NCBI RefSeq assembly: GCF_021728295.1
Contig: NZ_JAKJXE010000019.1
Coordinates: 1-64,000, forward strand
DNA: 64,000 nt
Direction of reading: 5' to 3'
Source of the DNA: Pseudomonas petrae
GTDB lineage: Bacteria; Pseudomonadota; Gammaproteobacteria; Pseudomonadales; Pseudomonadaceae
Position numbers and translations under genes: made by a program. This document shows positions 33,381-42,489 of this stretch, piece after piece. The stretch's first letter is position 1, and each line of letters opens with the position of its first letter. A model generated the notes under the pieces. It searched no databases and had not been told where the DNA came from. It saw nothing but the letters and a program-made list of their open reading frames with translations.

Positions 33381-36215
33381 TTAAGCGCGATCGCGCTCCA
33401 GAAGCGGCTTCAGATAGTGGCCGGTGTAGGACTGTTTCATGTCCGCCACCTGTTCTGGCGTACCGGTCGCGATGATCTGTCCACCTTTCGAGCCGCCTTC
33501 AGGGCCCAGGTCGACCAGCCAATCGGCGGTCTTGATCACATCCAGGTTGTGCTCGATCACAACGACCGTGTTGCCGTGGTCACGTAGGCGATGCAGTACG
33601 TCCAGCAATTGCTGGATATCCGCGAAGTGCAGGCCAGTGGTGGGCTCATCCAGGATGTACAGGGTCTTGCCGGTGTCACGCTTGGACAGTTCGCGAGACA
33701 GCTTCACACGCTGTGCTTCGCCACCGGAGAGCGTGGTCGCCGACTGACCCAGCTTGATGTAGGACAGACCTACATCCATCAGCGTCTGCAACTTCCGGGC
33801 GAGGGCCGGTACGGCGTCAAAGAACGTCCTCGCTTCTTCGATCGTCATCTCCAGGACCTCGTGGACGTTTTTGCCCTTGTACTTGACCTCGAGCGTCTCG
33901 CGGTTGTACCGCTTGCTCTTGCACACATCGCAAGGCACGTAGATGTCAGGCAGAAAATGCATCTCGACCTTGATCAGGCCGTCACCCTGACACGCTTCGC
34001 AGCGACCGCCCTTGACGTTGAAAGAGAATCGGCCAGGGCCGTAACCACGAGATCTTGATTCAGGCACGCCAGCAAACAACTCACGGATTGGCGTGAACAG
34101 CCCGGTATATGTCGCAGGGTTTGACCGTGGGGTACGCCCGATTGGGCTCTGGTCAATATCGACGACCTTATCCAGATGCTGCAGGCCGTCAATGCTGTCG
34201 TGCGCCGAAGCCTCAAGCGTTGTTGCGCCATTGAGCGCAGTGGCGCTGAGAGGGAACAGCGTGTTGTTGATCAGCGTCGACTTGCCCGAGCCCGACACAC
34301 CTGTCACGCAGGTCAGCAAGCCAATTGGAATTTCCAGATCGACATTGCGCAGGTTGTTGCCGCGCGCGCCTTTGAGTTTCAGCGACAGCTTTTTATTACG
34401 GGGCGTACGCTTGGCAGGCACGGCGATCTTCACGCGCCCTGACAGGTATTTACCCGTCAACGAGTCCGGATGATCCATCACTTCCTGTGGCGTGCCTTCC
34501 GCGACAATATTGCCGCCATGCACGCCCGCACCCGGGCCGATGTCGACCACATAGTCGGCCAGTCGAATGGCATCCTCGTCATGCTCAACCACGATGACCG
34601 TGTTGCCGATGTCTCGCAGGTGCCGCAACGTGTCCAGCAACCGATCGTTATCGCGCTGATGCAAGCCGATTGAAGGCTCATCGAGGATGTACATCACGCC
34701 GACCAGTCCGGCGCCGATCTGGCTGGCCAGACGAATGCGCTGTGCCTCACCGCCGGAGAGCGTATCGGCGCTCCGGTCCAGTGTCAGATAGTCCAGCCCG
34801 ACGTTGACGAGGAACTGCAGGCGCTCGCGAATTTCCTTGAGAATCTTGTCAGCGATTTCACCGCGTCGGCCCGTGAGCTTCAGCTCACCAAAATAATGGG
34901 TAGCGTCGCCGATCGGCATGTTGGTAACGGCCGGAAGTGTCTTCTCGCCGACCCATACGTGGCGGGCCTCACGGCGCAACCGCGTACCACGGCATTCGGG
35001 GCAGGGCTGCGTGCTGAGAAACTTCGCCAATTCCTCTCGGACCGTGGTCGATTCAGTTTCCCGGTAGCGGCGTTCCAGGTTGGGAACGATGCCTTCGAAC
35101 GGGTGCGCGCGTTTGACGATGTCGCCGCGGTCGTTCAAGTAACGAAAGTCAACGCTATCCTTGCCGCTGCCGCCGAGCAGGACCTTCTGCAAGTCGGCAG
35201 GCAGTTCCTTGAACGGCACCTCGAGGCTGAAGCCGTAATGCTTCGCCAATGAGCCGAGCATCTGGAAGTAATAGACGTTCCGTCTGTCCCAGCCACGAAT
35301 CGCGCCTTCTGCCAGTGTGAGTTCGCCATTGACCAGACGCTTGGTGTCGAAGAATTGCTTCACGCCCAGCCCGTCGCAGGTCGGGCAGGCGCCGGCGGGG
35401 TTGTTGAACGAGAACAGCTTTGGCTCCAGCTCGCTGATCGCATGGCCACAGATCGGGCAGGCGAAGCGAGCGGAGAAAATGATCTCTTCGCCTGGCTCAT
35501 CGTCCATCGGCGCGACCAGCGCAATGCCGTCTGCCAGCTTCAGCGCGGTCTCGAACGACTCGGCCAACCGCTGTTGCAGGTCCGACCGCACCTTGAAGCG
35601 GTCAACCACGACATCGATCGAGTGCTTCTTCTGTTTATCGAGCTTCGGCAGCTCGTCCAGCTCGCACAGCCGGCCGTTCACCCGAGCGCGTACAAAACCC
35701 TGAGCGCGGAGCTCTTCAAAAATCGCCAGGTGCTCGCCTTTACGCTCCCGTACCACGGGGGCAAGCAGCATCAGTTTGGCGCCTTCCGGCTGTGCCAGCA
35801 CCAGGTCGACCATCTGGCTGACGGTTTGCGCTTCCAGAGGTATGTCGTGATCCGGGCAGCGCGGCTGACCCACACGCGCATACAGCAAGCGCAGGTAGTC
35901 GTAGATCTCGGTGATGGTGCCCACGGTCGAGCGGGGGTTGTGGGACGTGGACTTCTGCTCGATGGAAATGGCGGGCGACAGGCCTTCAATTGTGTCGACG
36001 TCCGGCTTCTCCATCATCGACAGGAACTGACGGGCGTAAGCGGACAGCGATTCGACATAGCGACGCTGGCCCTCGGCGTAGAGCGTATCAAACGCCAAGG
36101 ACGATTTTCCTGAGCCGGACAATCCGGTGATGACGATCAGCTTGTCGCGTGGAAGGGTCAGGTCGATGTTCTTCAGGTTGTGGGTTCGAGCCCCACGAAT
36201 CAAGATCTTGTCCAA
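33381..36215 (-). CDS. uvrA: Excinuclease ABC subunit UvrA
   Basis: The 944-residue UvrA is the damage-recognition ATPase of nucleotide excision repair. It carries two ABC modules: Walker A GLSGSGKSS (31-39) with signature LSGGEAQRIRL, and a second Walker A GVSGSGKST with LSGGEAQRVKL. Zinc-binding cysteine sets are visible in CPICGH, CPTCDG and CEACQGD/CDVC. I chose the TTG at 36215 (then DKILIRGARTHNLKN) because GAGG precedes it and this matches the family N terminus; the same frame stays open far upstream but that part is antisense to the MFS gene. Confidence 0.96.
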   Translation of the reverse strand: MDKILIRGARTHNLKNIDLTLPRDKLIVITGLSGSGKSSLAFDTLYAEGQRRYVESLSAYARQFLSMMEKPDVDTIEGLSPAISIEQKSTSHNPRSTVGTITEIYDYLRLLYARVGQPRCPDHDIPLEAQTVSQMVDLVLAQPEGAKLMLLAPVVRERKGEHLAIFEELRAQGFVRARVNGRLCELDELPKLDKQKKHSIDVVVDRFKVRSDLQQRLAESFETALKLADGIALVAPMDDEPGEEIIFSARFACPICGHAISELEPKLFSFNNPAGACPTCDGLGVKQFFDTKRLVNGELTLAEGAIRGWDRRNVYYFQMLGSLAKHYGFSLEVPFKELPADLQKVLLGGSGKDSVDFRYLNDRGDIVKRAHPFEGIVPNLERRYRETESTTVREELAKFLSTQPCPECRGTRLRREARHVWVGEKTLPAVTNMPIGDATHYFGELKLTGRRGEIADKILKEIRERLQFLVNVGLDYLTLDRSADTLSGGEAQRIRLASQIGAGLVGVMYILDEPSIGLHQRDNDRLLDTLRHLRDIGNTVIVVEHDEDAIRLADYVVDIGPGAGVHGGNIVAEGTPQEVMDHPDSLTGKYLSGRVKIAVPAKRTPRNKKLSLKLKGARGNNLRNVDLEIPIGLLTCVTGVSGSGKSTLINNTLFPLSATALNGATTLEASAHDSIDGLQHLDKVVDIDQSPIGRTPRSNPATYTGLFTPIRELFAGVPESRSRGYGPGRFSFNVKGGRCEACQGDGLIKVEMHFLPDIYVPCDVCKSKRYNRETLEVKYKGKNVHEVLEMTIEEARTFFDAVPALARKLQTLMDVGLSYIKLGQSATTLSGGEAQRVKLSRELSKRDTGKTLYILDEPTTGLHFADIQQLLDVLHRLRDHGNTVVVIEHNLDVIKTADWLVDLGPEGGSKGGQIIATGTPEQVADMKQSYTGHYLKPLLERDRA

Positions 36216-36404
36216 AGCTGGCCTCGCACGGCGGGCGTGTAAAACGTGGGAGTATACGGGGAAATACTGGATGGATACACACTGCTGAGGGGCACGCCGC
36301 CTCACTGGGGAAAAAGAAAATTCCTGCGATGCGCGGCAAACCGTCGTATGTGCTCTAAACGATGGGACTGGTAGAATCGCCGCCGGTTCATACGAGGTTC
36401 CTTC

Positions 36405-37799
36405 ATGCACGATTCTCACAGCGAGCGCATGAGCGGCAGCGAAACCCGCGCGGCGGGCGGTCTGGCGCTGGTGTTCGCCTTCCGTATGCTTGGCATGTTC
36501 ATGGTGTTGCCCGTCCTCGCCACTTACGGGATGGACCTGGCCGGCGCAAGCCCGGCGCTCATCGGTCTGGCGATCGGCGCTTACGGCCTGACGCAAGCGG
36601 TGTTGCAGATTCCGTTCGGCATCATCTCTGATCGCATCGGCCGTCGCCCGGTCATTTACCTGGGGCTGATCGTGTTCGCGCTCGGCAGCGTGCTGGCCGC
36701 CCAGTCCACCTCGATCTGGGGCGTGATCGCCGGTCGGGTTCTGCAAGGCGCGGGTGCCATCTCCGCTGCGGTCATGGCGTTGCTGTCCGATCTGACCCGC
36801 GAGCAGCACCGCACCAAAGCCATGGCGATGATCGGCATGACGATTGGCGTGTCGTTCGCCGTTGCGATGGTGGTCGGCCCCATTCTGACCAGTGCATTCG
36901 GATTGTCCGGGCTGTTTCTGGCGACCGGCGCCATGGCGCTGGTCGGCGTGGCAATCGTCGCCTTCGTCGTGCCCAAGTCCACGGTGACCCTGCAGCACCG
37001 TGAATCCGGTCTGGCGCGACAGGCATTGGGCACGACGCTTCGTCATCCCGACCTGTTGCGTCTGGACTTGGGTATCTTCGCGTTGCACGCCATGCTGATG
37101 TCCAGTTTCGTGGCATTGCCGCTGGCGTTGGTCGAAAAAGCCGGCCTGCCCAAAGAACAGCACTGGTGGGTGTATCTGACCGCGCTGCTGATTTCTTTCT
37201 TCGCGATGATCCCTTTCATCATCTACGGCGAAAAGAAGCGTCAGATGAAGCGCGTTTTACTCGGCGCCGTGCTGGTGCTGCTGCTCACTGAGCTATTCTT
37301 CTGGGAGTTCGGAGACACGCTGCGAGCGCTGGTCATCGGTACCGTGGTCTTTTTCACCGCATTCAATTTGCTCGAAGCGTCGCTGCCGTCGCTGATCAGC
37401 AAAGTGTCTCCAGCGGGCGGGAAGGGCACGGCGATGGGAATTTATTCCACCAGTCAGTTCCTGGGCTCGGCTGCGGGGGGCATTCTCGGTGGATGGCTTT
37501 TCCAGCACGGAGGACTGGATGTGGTGTTCCTCGGCGGCGCCGGGCTGGCCGCCATTTGGCTGGCGTTTGCTGTTACCATGCGCGAACCTCCCTACGTAAC
37601 CAGCCTTCGCTTGCCGTTGTCGCCCGAGGCTCAACGCGACACAGACCTTGCCGATCGTGTGTTGGCCGTACGTGGAGTAACAGATGCAGTAGTGGTTGCC
37701 GACGAGGCTGCCATCTATATCAAATTTGACAAAGAACTGTTGGATCGGGCGTCTTTCGACGAAGTGGTCAATCCAGCGTCGGAAACGTGTGAAGCCTAG
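36405..37799 (+). CDS. MFS transporter, YajR-like, with C-terminal cytoplasmic domain
   Basis: This 464-residue inner-membrane protein has about 12 hydrophobic segments. The MFS motif A appears as GIISDRIGRRPVIYLG between the second and third helices. After the last helix a soluble tail of about 70 residues (from about 395) contains ADRVLAVRGVTDAVVVADE. This looks like the ferredoxin-like YAM domain of E. coli YajR; its role and the transport substrate are unknown. It lies divergent from uvrA and directly upstream of ssb (nine-base gap), an arrangement also known in P. aeruginosa. The start at 36405 has GAGG upstream; an ATG at 36429 is an alternative. Confidence 0.85.
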   Translation: MHDSHSERMSGSETRAAGGLALVFAFRMLGMFMVLPVLATYGMDLAGASPALIGLAIGAYGLTQAVLQIPFGIISDRIGRRPVIYLGLIVFALGSVLAAQSTSIWGVIAGRVLQGAGAISAAVMALLSDLTREQHRTKAMAMIGMTIGVSFAVAMVVGPILTSAFGLSGLFLATGAMALVGVAIVAFVVPKSTVTLQHRESGLARQALGTTLRHPDLLRLDLGIFALHAMLMSSFVALPLALVEKAGLPKEQHWWVYLTALLISFFAMIPFIIYGEKKRQMKRVLLGAVLVLLLTELFFWEFGDTLRALVIGTVVFFTAFNLLEASLPSLISKVSPAGGKGTAMGIYSTSQFLGSAAGGILGGWLFQHGGLDVVFLGGAGLAAIWLAFAVTMREPPYVTSLRLPLSPEAQRDTDLADRVLAVRGVTDAVVVADEAAIYIKFDKELLDRASFDEVVNPASETCEA

Positions 37800-37808
37800 G
37801 AGAACGTT

Positions 37809-38336
37809 ATGGCCCGTGGGGTTAACAAAGTCATATTGGTCGGCACATGCGGCCAGGATCCCGAAGTCCGCTACATGCCTAACGGTAATGCCGTGACCAA
37901 CCTGAGTCTGGCAACAAGCGAGCAGTGGACCGACAAGCAAACCGGTCAGAAGGTCGAGAAGACCGAATGGCACCGTGTTTCGATGTTCGGCAAGGTTGCG
38001 GAAATCGCCGGCGAGTACCTGCGCAAGGGCTCGCAGGTCTACATCGAAGGCAAGCTGCAGACCCGCGAGTGGGAAAAAGACGGCATCAAGCGCTACACGA
38101 CTGAAATCGTCGTCGACATGCAAGGCACCATGCAGTTGCTCGGTGGCCGTCCTCAAGGCGAAGGCGCTCCTCAGGGCCAGGGTGGCGGCGGTTATCAGAA
38201 CTCCGCGCCGCGCCCGCAGCAGCAGGCACGCCCGCAGTCCGCTCCTCAGCCACAGCGTGAATCGCGTCCCGCGCCGCAACAAGCGCCACAGCCAGCGCCT
38301 GATTTCGACAGCTTCGATGACGACATCCCGTTCTAG
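37809..38336 (+). CDS. ssb: Single-stranded DNA-binding protein
   Basis: SSB (175 residues) coats single-stranded DNA in replication, repair and recombination. The OB fold (about 1-110) starts MARGVNKVILVGTCGQDPEV and includes TEWHRVSMFGK. A Gln/Pro/Gly-rich linker follows (about 115-165). The acidic C-terminal tip DDDIPF that recruits partner proteins is intact. The MFS gene ends only nine bases upstream, so the two may be co-transcribed. Confidence 0.97.
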   Translation: MARGVNKVILVGTCGQDPEVRYMPNGNAVTNLSLATSEQWTDKQTGQKVEKTEWHRVSMFGKVAEIAGEYLRKGSQVYIEGKLQTREWEKDGIKRYTTEIVVDMQGTMQLLGGRPQGEGAPQGQGGGGYQNSAPRPQQQARPQSAPQPQRESRPAPQQAPQPAPDFDSFDDDIPF

Positions 38337-38409
38337 TGTGGATAGAAGCTTTTAATGTAAGCCTTTAACCATGGTCCTTTAAATTTAAAGCTTTTGAATC
38401 AAAAAAATG

Positions 38410-38446
38410 CCCTCGAATTCTGTAAAAAAGTTCGAGGGTTTTTTTT
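38410..38446 (+). terminator. Terminator after ssb
   Basis: An 8-bp stem CCCTCGAA / TTCGAGGG with a 13-base loop is followed by eight T residues, 73 bases after the ssb stop. Confidence 0.85.
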
Positions 38447-38782
38447 GCGTGTAAGGAATGCTTCTGTAAAACCGGAAAAGTGGTTTTGACAATGTAGGGA
38501 CACGCGCTAAACCAAATGTAAAGCACGAGGAGGCGCGTCATGCGATTCTGATCAAAAATCATCATGGGTTTCATTCGGGTGAATGAGGGGCTTTGCATCT
38601 GCGGGTTTAAAAGGACCAGCCATCGGGCGTGATCCTCGACTAACTCGCGAAAACAGACTTAACCCTTCTGGCTAAATTCGCTAAGTACTCGAATTTAAAA
38701 CTATTTCTTATCCTAAAATCATTAAAAAAATGCTTCAAGGATACACCCTGCGCAATCAGCATTCTTATCTGGATCAACGGAT
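38447..38782 (+). other. AT-rich stretch without a supportable gene
   Basis: This 336-base stretch between the ssb terminator and the 3' end of the GGDEF/EAL gene is clearly richer in A and T than the flanking housekeeping genes. Short open frames exist on both strands, but none has a ribosome binding site with a plausible protein. I see no tRNA, repeat unit or integrase remnant. Confidence 0.5.
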
Positions 38783-41350
38783 TTACATTAACGTTGATTT
38801 AACTAAGTCGGTAAACTCATCAATATCTAGAGGGAGACTTAGATAGTACCCCTGCCCCTCATCGCACGAGACAGATTTAAGCAGATCGAGCTGCTCGGAA
38901 GTTTCAATGCCCTCTGCAGTAACGGTCAGCGCGAGGGCATGACCAATCCCTACCATCGCTTCAATTAGAGCCCTATGGTCTTCGTTCTCACTCATTTTGT
39001 TAAGGAAGCTACGGTCTATTTTCATTCCGTCAAAAGGAAATGTACGCAAGTGACTGAGCGAAGAGTATCCAATTCCGAAATCGTCCATGGATATGCGCAC
39101 CCCAAGACACTTCAGCGCATGCATAACCTCGAGTACACCTTCGACATCCTCAAGCATTAAACTCTCTGTTATTTCCAATTCTAATCTATGTGGCTTAATT
39201 CCAGATTCCGCAAGTATTTTCCGGACCCGCCCAATCAAATTTCCTTGTTTAAACTCTGCTGGGGACAGATTGACTGAAACAAATAAATTATCAGGCCAGC
39301 ATTTGGCGTGAAAACATGCAGTTTCAAGCACCCAGTCACTAATAGTCAGGATCATCCCTGCGTCTTCAGCAATTGGAATGAAAGCATCTGGGAGAATGAG
39401 ACCTCGCTCCGGATGCAGCCACCGAACCAGTGCTTCGGCACCAACCATATTACCATCGACAATTCGTGATCGAGGTTGAAATTGAAGTTGCAATTCCCCG
39501 TTAGTGATTGCATTGCGCAAATCTATTTCTAACCGGCGGCGCTCAATAAGTTTAGCATTCATGTCACCCGCGTAGAACCGCCAGGTATTTCGGCCGTGTG
39601 CCTTGGCTTCGTAAAGTGCAATGTCTGCATACCGTAACAGTTCTGTTGCCTCGCGTGCATCATTGGGCGCCATTGCAATTCCGATACTGGCACTAATAAA
39701 TACTTCCTGACCACTGATTTTTATAGGGCGTTCGATGGATTTGATCAACCGTTCGCAGAGAGATTCAACTTCGCCTTGGCAGGTGAGGTCGGTTAATATT
39801 AGAACGAATTCATCTCCGCCAATACGAGCGACAAGATCATCTTGGCGGACACACGCAGCGAGACGAATCGACACCTCATTAAGCACAGAGTCTCCCGCTG
39901 CATGCCCGAGCATGTCATTCACCGGTTCGAATCTATCAAGATCCAGACTTAACATTACAAGAGGTCTGTCATCCGTTGGAAACGCTTTTAACTTCCCGTC
40001 AAGGAATTCTTGGAGCCTTATGCGGTTAGGAAGACCTGTCATTGCATCGTGTTGGGAAAGAAACTCAATGCGTCGACGAGCTTCAACTTCCTCGGTGATG
40101 TCTGTGGCAGCACCACGGAACCCGCCGTTTGTCATCTCTCGAGCAGAAATTCGTGTGATTCGTATTTGGCCGGTCGCATCTATATAGCTACATTGAAGAT
40201 GAAGATCGTGACGCCGACGAGGACTACAGAGTTTACTTGATAGCATTCCTGGTTCGGTAGTGCTGAGCAAACCATCAATAACTGCACCTAACCAAGCGTT
40301 CCTGTGAAGGCCAGTTACAATTTCAAATCGTTCAGACAGATATTTAAATCGCCATTCGGCGTCAATTTCCCACACCCAGTCGGAGCTTGCTTCTACCACG
40401 TCCCGAAACCGTTCTTCACTGGCTGCAAGCGCGACTTGCGCGTTTTGCAAAAATATATAACTGTCGTCTAACGCATGTGCAGCGGCTGTTGCTCGGCGCA
40501 TGATGACCCACGTCATCAAAAAAATGAGTAAGGCCGAGATCCCCAGCAATGGCAGTCCAAGCTCCAATAAATTTCGGCCTGGTTTGGGAAGGTCCCATTG
40601 CAGGACACCTGCTTCACCGTTGTGACCTAATGGTAAGATGGACGCTTCATGGTGTGCGTCCGACGGAGCGACACGCAGCCCAGTGATATCATAATCCTCA
40701 GCCATTTTTCGGAGCTTGGCTTCATCAAGCACTACTACGGCCAAAAAAAGGGAGGGAGAACTGCTTCCGGTCGAACTTGAAGAGCGAGTTCTCGTTTGGC
40801 CTGTCGCCATTGCGGCGACCAATGCAGGTATCCCGTTAATATTAATGAATGCAGATGTCGGCGCGCTCGTTTTCGCCCCAGCACGCGCTTCATTTAAAAA
40901 CGGCCCCAGTGAGTGGTTAGCCCAGCGCTCAGCTTGAACTGATGTAAGCTCTCCATTGACCGCGCTATAAATAGTTTGGTTCTGGCCGTTGAGTACAAAC
41001 AAGCCTTGAACACCCAAAGTCCGGTGGAGTTCTAGTCCTATTTTTTCTAAAGAGTGACTCCAACCCATATCCTTCTCTGAGAGCTTGTACTCTAGAGGAT
41101 CATTCAAAATTGCGTAGTCTTTGATGGAGCCAGTGAGGGCCGCCTCCAGCGATTTTAAGGCCTTTTCTACATGGAAGGCCCTGTCCTCCTGCTCCGAACG
41201 GTCAAGATCGCTCGCGATGTAGACCAGCAAATAGCATGCCAATAAAAAGACGCATGCCAGTAACCCCACGAATTTGAATAGTGAGGCGCGGGTCATTGCC
41301 AGGATCACTCGACTGGACGGGGAGGTGACAATCGGCGGGGAAATATTCAA
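38783..41350 (-). CDS. CHASE4-PAS-GGDEF-EAL cyclic-di-GMP signalling protein
   Basis: This 855-residue membrane sensor has two membrane segments (about 22-48 and 260-285) flanking a periplasmic region that looks like a CHASE4 sensor. A PAS domain (about 310-425), a GGDEF domain (about 430-595) and an EAL domain (about 605-850) follow. The cyclase motif GGDEF (511-515) is canonical, with an RxxD inhibitory site at 502-505. The EAL motif (639-641) and the catalytic residues in VNLSPAEF, EITES, DDFG and KID are also intact, so both synthesis and breakdown of c-di-GMP are possible. The TTG start at 41350 is supported by AAGGA upstream. GC content is lower than in its neighbours, suggesting transfer. 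Confidence 0.92.
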   Translation of the reverse strand: MNISPPIVTSPSSRVILAMTRASLFKFVGLLACVFLLACYLLVYIASDLDRSEQEDRAFHVEKALKSLEAALTGSIKDYAILNDPLEYKLSEKDMGWSHSLEKIGLELHRTLGVQGLFVLNGQNQTIYSAVNGELTSVQAERWANHSLGPFLNEARAGAKTSAPTSAFININGIPALVAAMATGQTRTRSSSSTGSSSPSLFLAVVVLDEAKLRKMAEDYDITGLRVAPSDAHHEASILPLGHNGEAGVLQWDLPKPGRNLLELGLPLLGISALLIFLMTWVIMRRATAAAHALDDSYIFLQNAQVALAASEERFRDVVEASSDWVWEIDAEWRFKYLSERFEIVTGLHRNAWLGAVIDGLLSTTEPGMLSSKLCSPRRRHDLHLQCSYIDATGQIRITRISAREMTNGGFRGAATDITEEVEARRRIEFLSQHDAMTGLPNRIRLQEFLDGKLKAFPTDDRPLVMLSLDLDRFEPVNDMLGHAAGDSVLNEVSIRLAACVRQDDLVARIGGDEFVLILTDLTCQGEVESLCERLIKSIERPIKISGQEVFISASIGIAMAPNDAREATELLRYADIALYEAKAHGRNTWRFYAGDMNAKLIERRRLEIDLRNAITNGELQLQFQPRSRIVDGNMVGAEALVRWLHPERGLILPDAFIPIAEDAGMILTISDWVLETACFHAKCWPDNLFVSVNLSPAEFKQGNLIGRVRKILAESGIKPHRLELEITESLMLEDVEGVLEVMHALKCLGVRISMDDFGIGYSSLSHLRTFPFDGMKIDRSFLNKMSENEDHRALIEAMVGIGHALALTVTAEGIETSEQLDLLKSVSCDEGQGYYLSLPLDIDEFTDLVKSTLM

Positions 41351-41961
41351 CTCAAATCCTTGCAGCGCGCTTGCGCGGAATTTTTGTATACGTATCTATC
41401 GGCTCAAACGTACAAAATTTTAGATGTCGTCTTAAGCGCTGAACCAAAAATTTACTTTCTCACAGCTTTAGCAAATCGGGACACACATCAAACAACGTAT
41501 GCCTAGGCTTCGCGAAGAATCAGACGGGGGCGGTGGCATCTCGGCAACTGGGTCAATTTGGCGTTGGCGCCAATTTTTAGCCTTGCTGCAACAGAGACGA
41601 CACCCTTCGGTCGCCGGACGTTTTGGGGCTGTTTTACCATTCCGTTTACAAAAGGTTTATCAACCCGATGTTGTGCACTGATTAGTGTCGGTGAACCCAC
41701 GATGCTTCACAAAATCTCCGGCCCAGCTTTACACCTCGATCTGAAAGGGCATGGCGAACGGGACGCCGAGCGTTTTGCTTTACAAAATAAAATAACTGTT
41801 ATCGGCGTGCTTTAATATAAATCCAATAAAGTCAGTTACTTATGTGTTGCTTGTCAGTACTCCCCTTCTAAGCAGCGCGTATCCAAACGCGATAACGCTG
41901 TAAACAAAAGCCCCCGCACAGCTCAGCTGTCGGGGGCTTTGTTTTGGGTCGCGTTCGAGGA
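41351..41961. other. 611-base intergenic stretch, low GC, no firm gene
   Basis: It contains a terminator at 41906-41942 (listed separately). A small hairpin TTGGCG-TTGG-CGCCAA at 41558-41573 is followed by T residues. The inverted repeat TTTTGTA (41392-41398) / TACAAAA (41411-41417) lies just upstream of the c-di-GMP gene. Open frames of 60-85 codons overlap on both strands at 41499-41815, but none has a convincing start signal; I regard them as unsupported. Confidence 0.5.
41906..41942 (-). terminator. Terminator downstream of the NTF2-like gene
   Basis: AAAAGCCCCCG (41906-41916) and CGGGGGCTTTG (41931-41941) form a GC-rich stem with a further internal pairing around CAGCTCAGCTG. T residues follow on both strands; it lies 20 bases past the - strand stop. 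Confidence 0.85.
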
Positions 41962-42441
41962 TTACAGACCCAGATCCGACAACCCGGGATGATCGTCAGG
42001 ACGGCGGCCCAGCGGCCAGTGAAACTTGCGATCCGCTTCTTTGATCGGCATGTCATTGATGCAGGCGAAGCGTCGCGCCATCAAGCCGTCTTCATTGAAT
42101 TCCCAATTCTCGTTGCCGTACGAGCGGAACCAGTTGCCTGAGTCATCATGCCATTCGTAGGCGTAACGGACCGCGATGCGGTTATCGGTGAACGCCCAGA
42201 TTTCTTTGATCAGGCGGTAGTCGAGCTCCTTGTTCCACTTGCGGATCAGGAAATTTTTTGCTTCTTCACGATTCTCGGCGAAATCGGCGCGGTTGCGCCA
42301 TTTGGTGTCGAGCGTGTAGGCCAGCGAGACCTTTTCAGCGTCCCGGCTGTTCCAGCCATCCTCAGCCAGGCGAACCTTTTCGATGGCGGATTCTCGGGTG
42401 AAAGGGGGAAGTGGCGGGCGAGTCTGGGCATTGGACGACAT
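41962..42441 (-). CDS. NTF2-like (DUF1348/SnoaL-fold) protein
   Basis: The 159-residue protein has the features of the DUF1348 group of NTF2-like proteins: VRLAEDGWNSRDAEKVSLAYT, WRNRADFAENREEAKNFL and AVRYAYEWHDDSGNWFRSYGNE. The cone-shaped NTF2 fold binds small hydrophobic ligands or acts as an enzyme, but the ligand here is unknown. It starts at 42441 with GGAGG upstream and lies 48 bases behind the TetR gene on the same strand, so it is probably its regulated partner. Confidence 0.85.
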   Translation of the reverse strand: MSSNAQTRPPLPPFTRESAIEKVRLAEDGWNSRDAEKVSLAYTLDTKWRNRADFAENREEAKNFLIRKWNKELDYRLIKEIWAFTDNRIAVRYAYEWHDDSGNWFRSYGNENWEFNEDGLMARRFACINDMPIKEADRKFHWPLGRRPDDHPGLSDLGL

Positions 42442-42489
42442 AGGGACCTCCAGGCGGTGATGGTTCGGCGGTGGGTGGGACGTTTGTAG

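Noticed and set aside
36256..36290. A possible LexA (SOS) box in the uvrA-MFS gap, around CTGGATGGATACACACTG.
   Set aside because: The right half reads CAC, not CAG, and the centre lacks the AT-rich consensus, so it does not meet the LexA pattern.
36216..37163. A 316-codon N-terminal extension of uvrA on the - strand.
   Set aside because: The extra part is antisense to the MFS gene and has no family counterpart. UvrA proteins start at LDKILIRGARTHN, where a TTG with GAGG is available.
38365..38598. A 77-codon open frame on the - strand after ssb.
   Set aside because: It runs through the ssb terminator hairpin and has no ribosome binding site or recognisable protein features.
41499..41815. 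Small overlapping open frames (60-85 codons) on both strands in the gap downstream of the c-di-GMP gene start.
   Set aside because: They have no convincing start signals and overlap each other. They may belong to a dispersed repeat, so I did not call genes.
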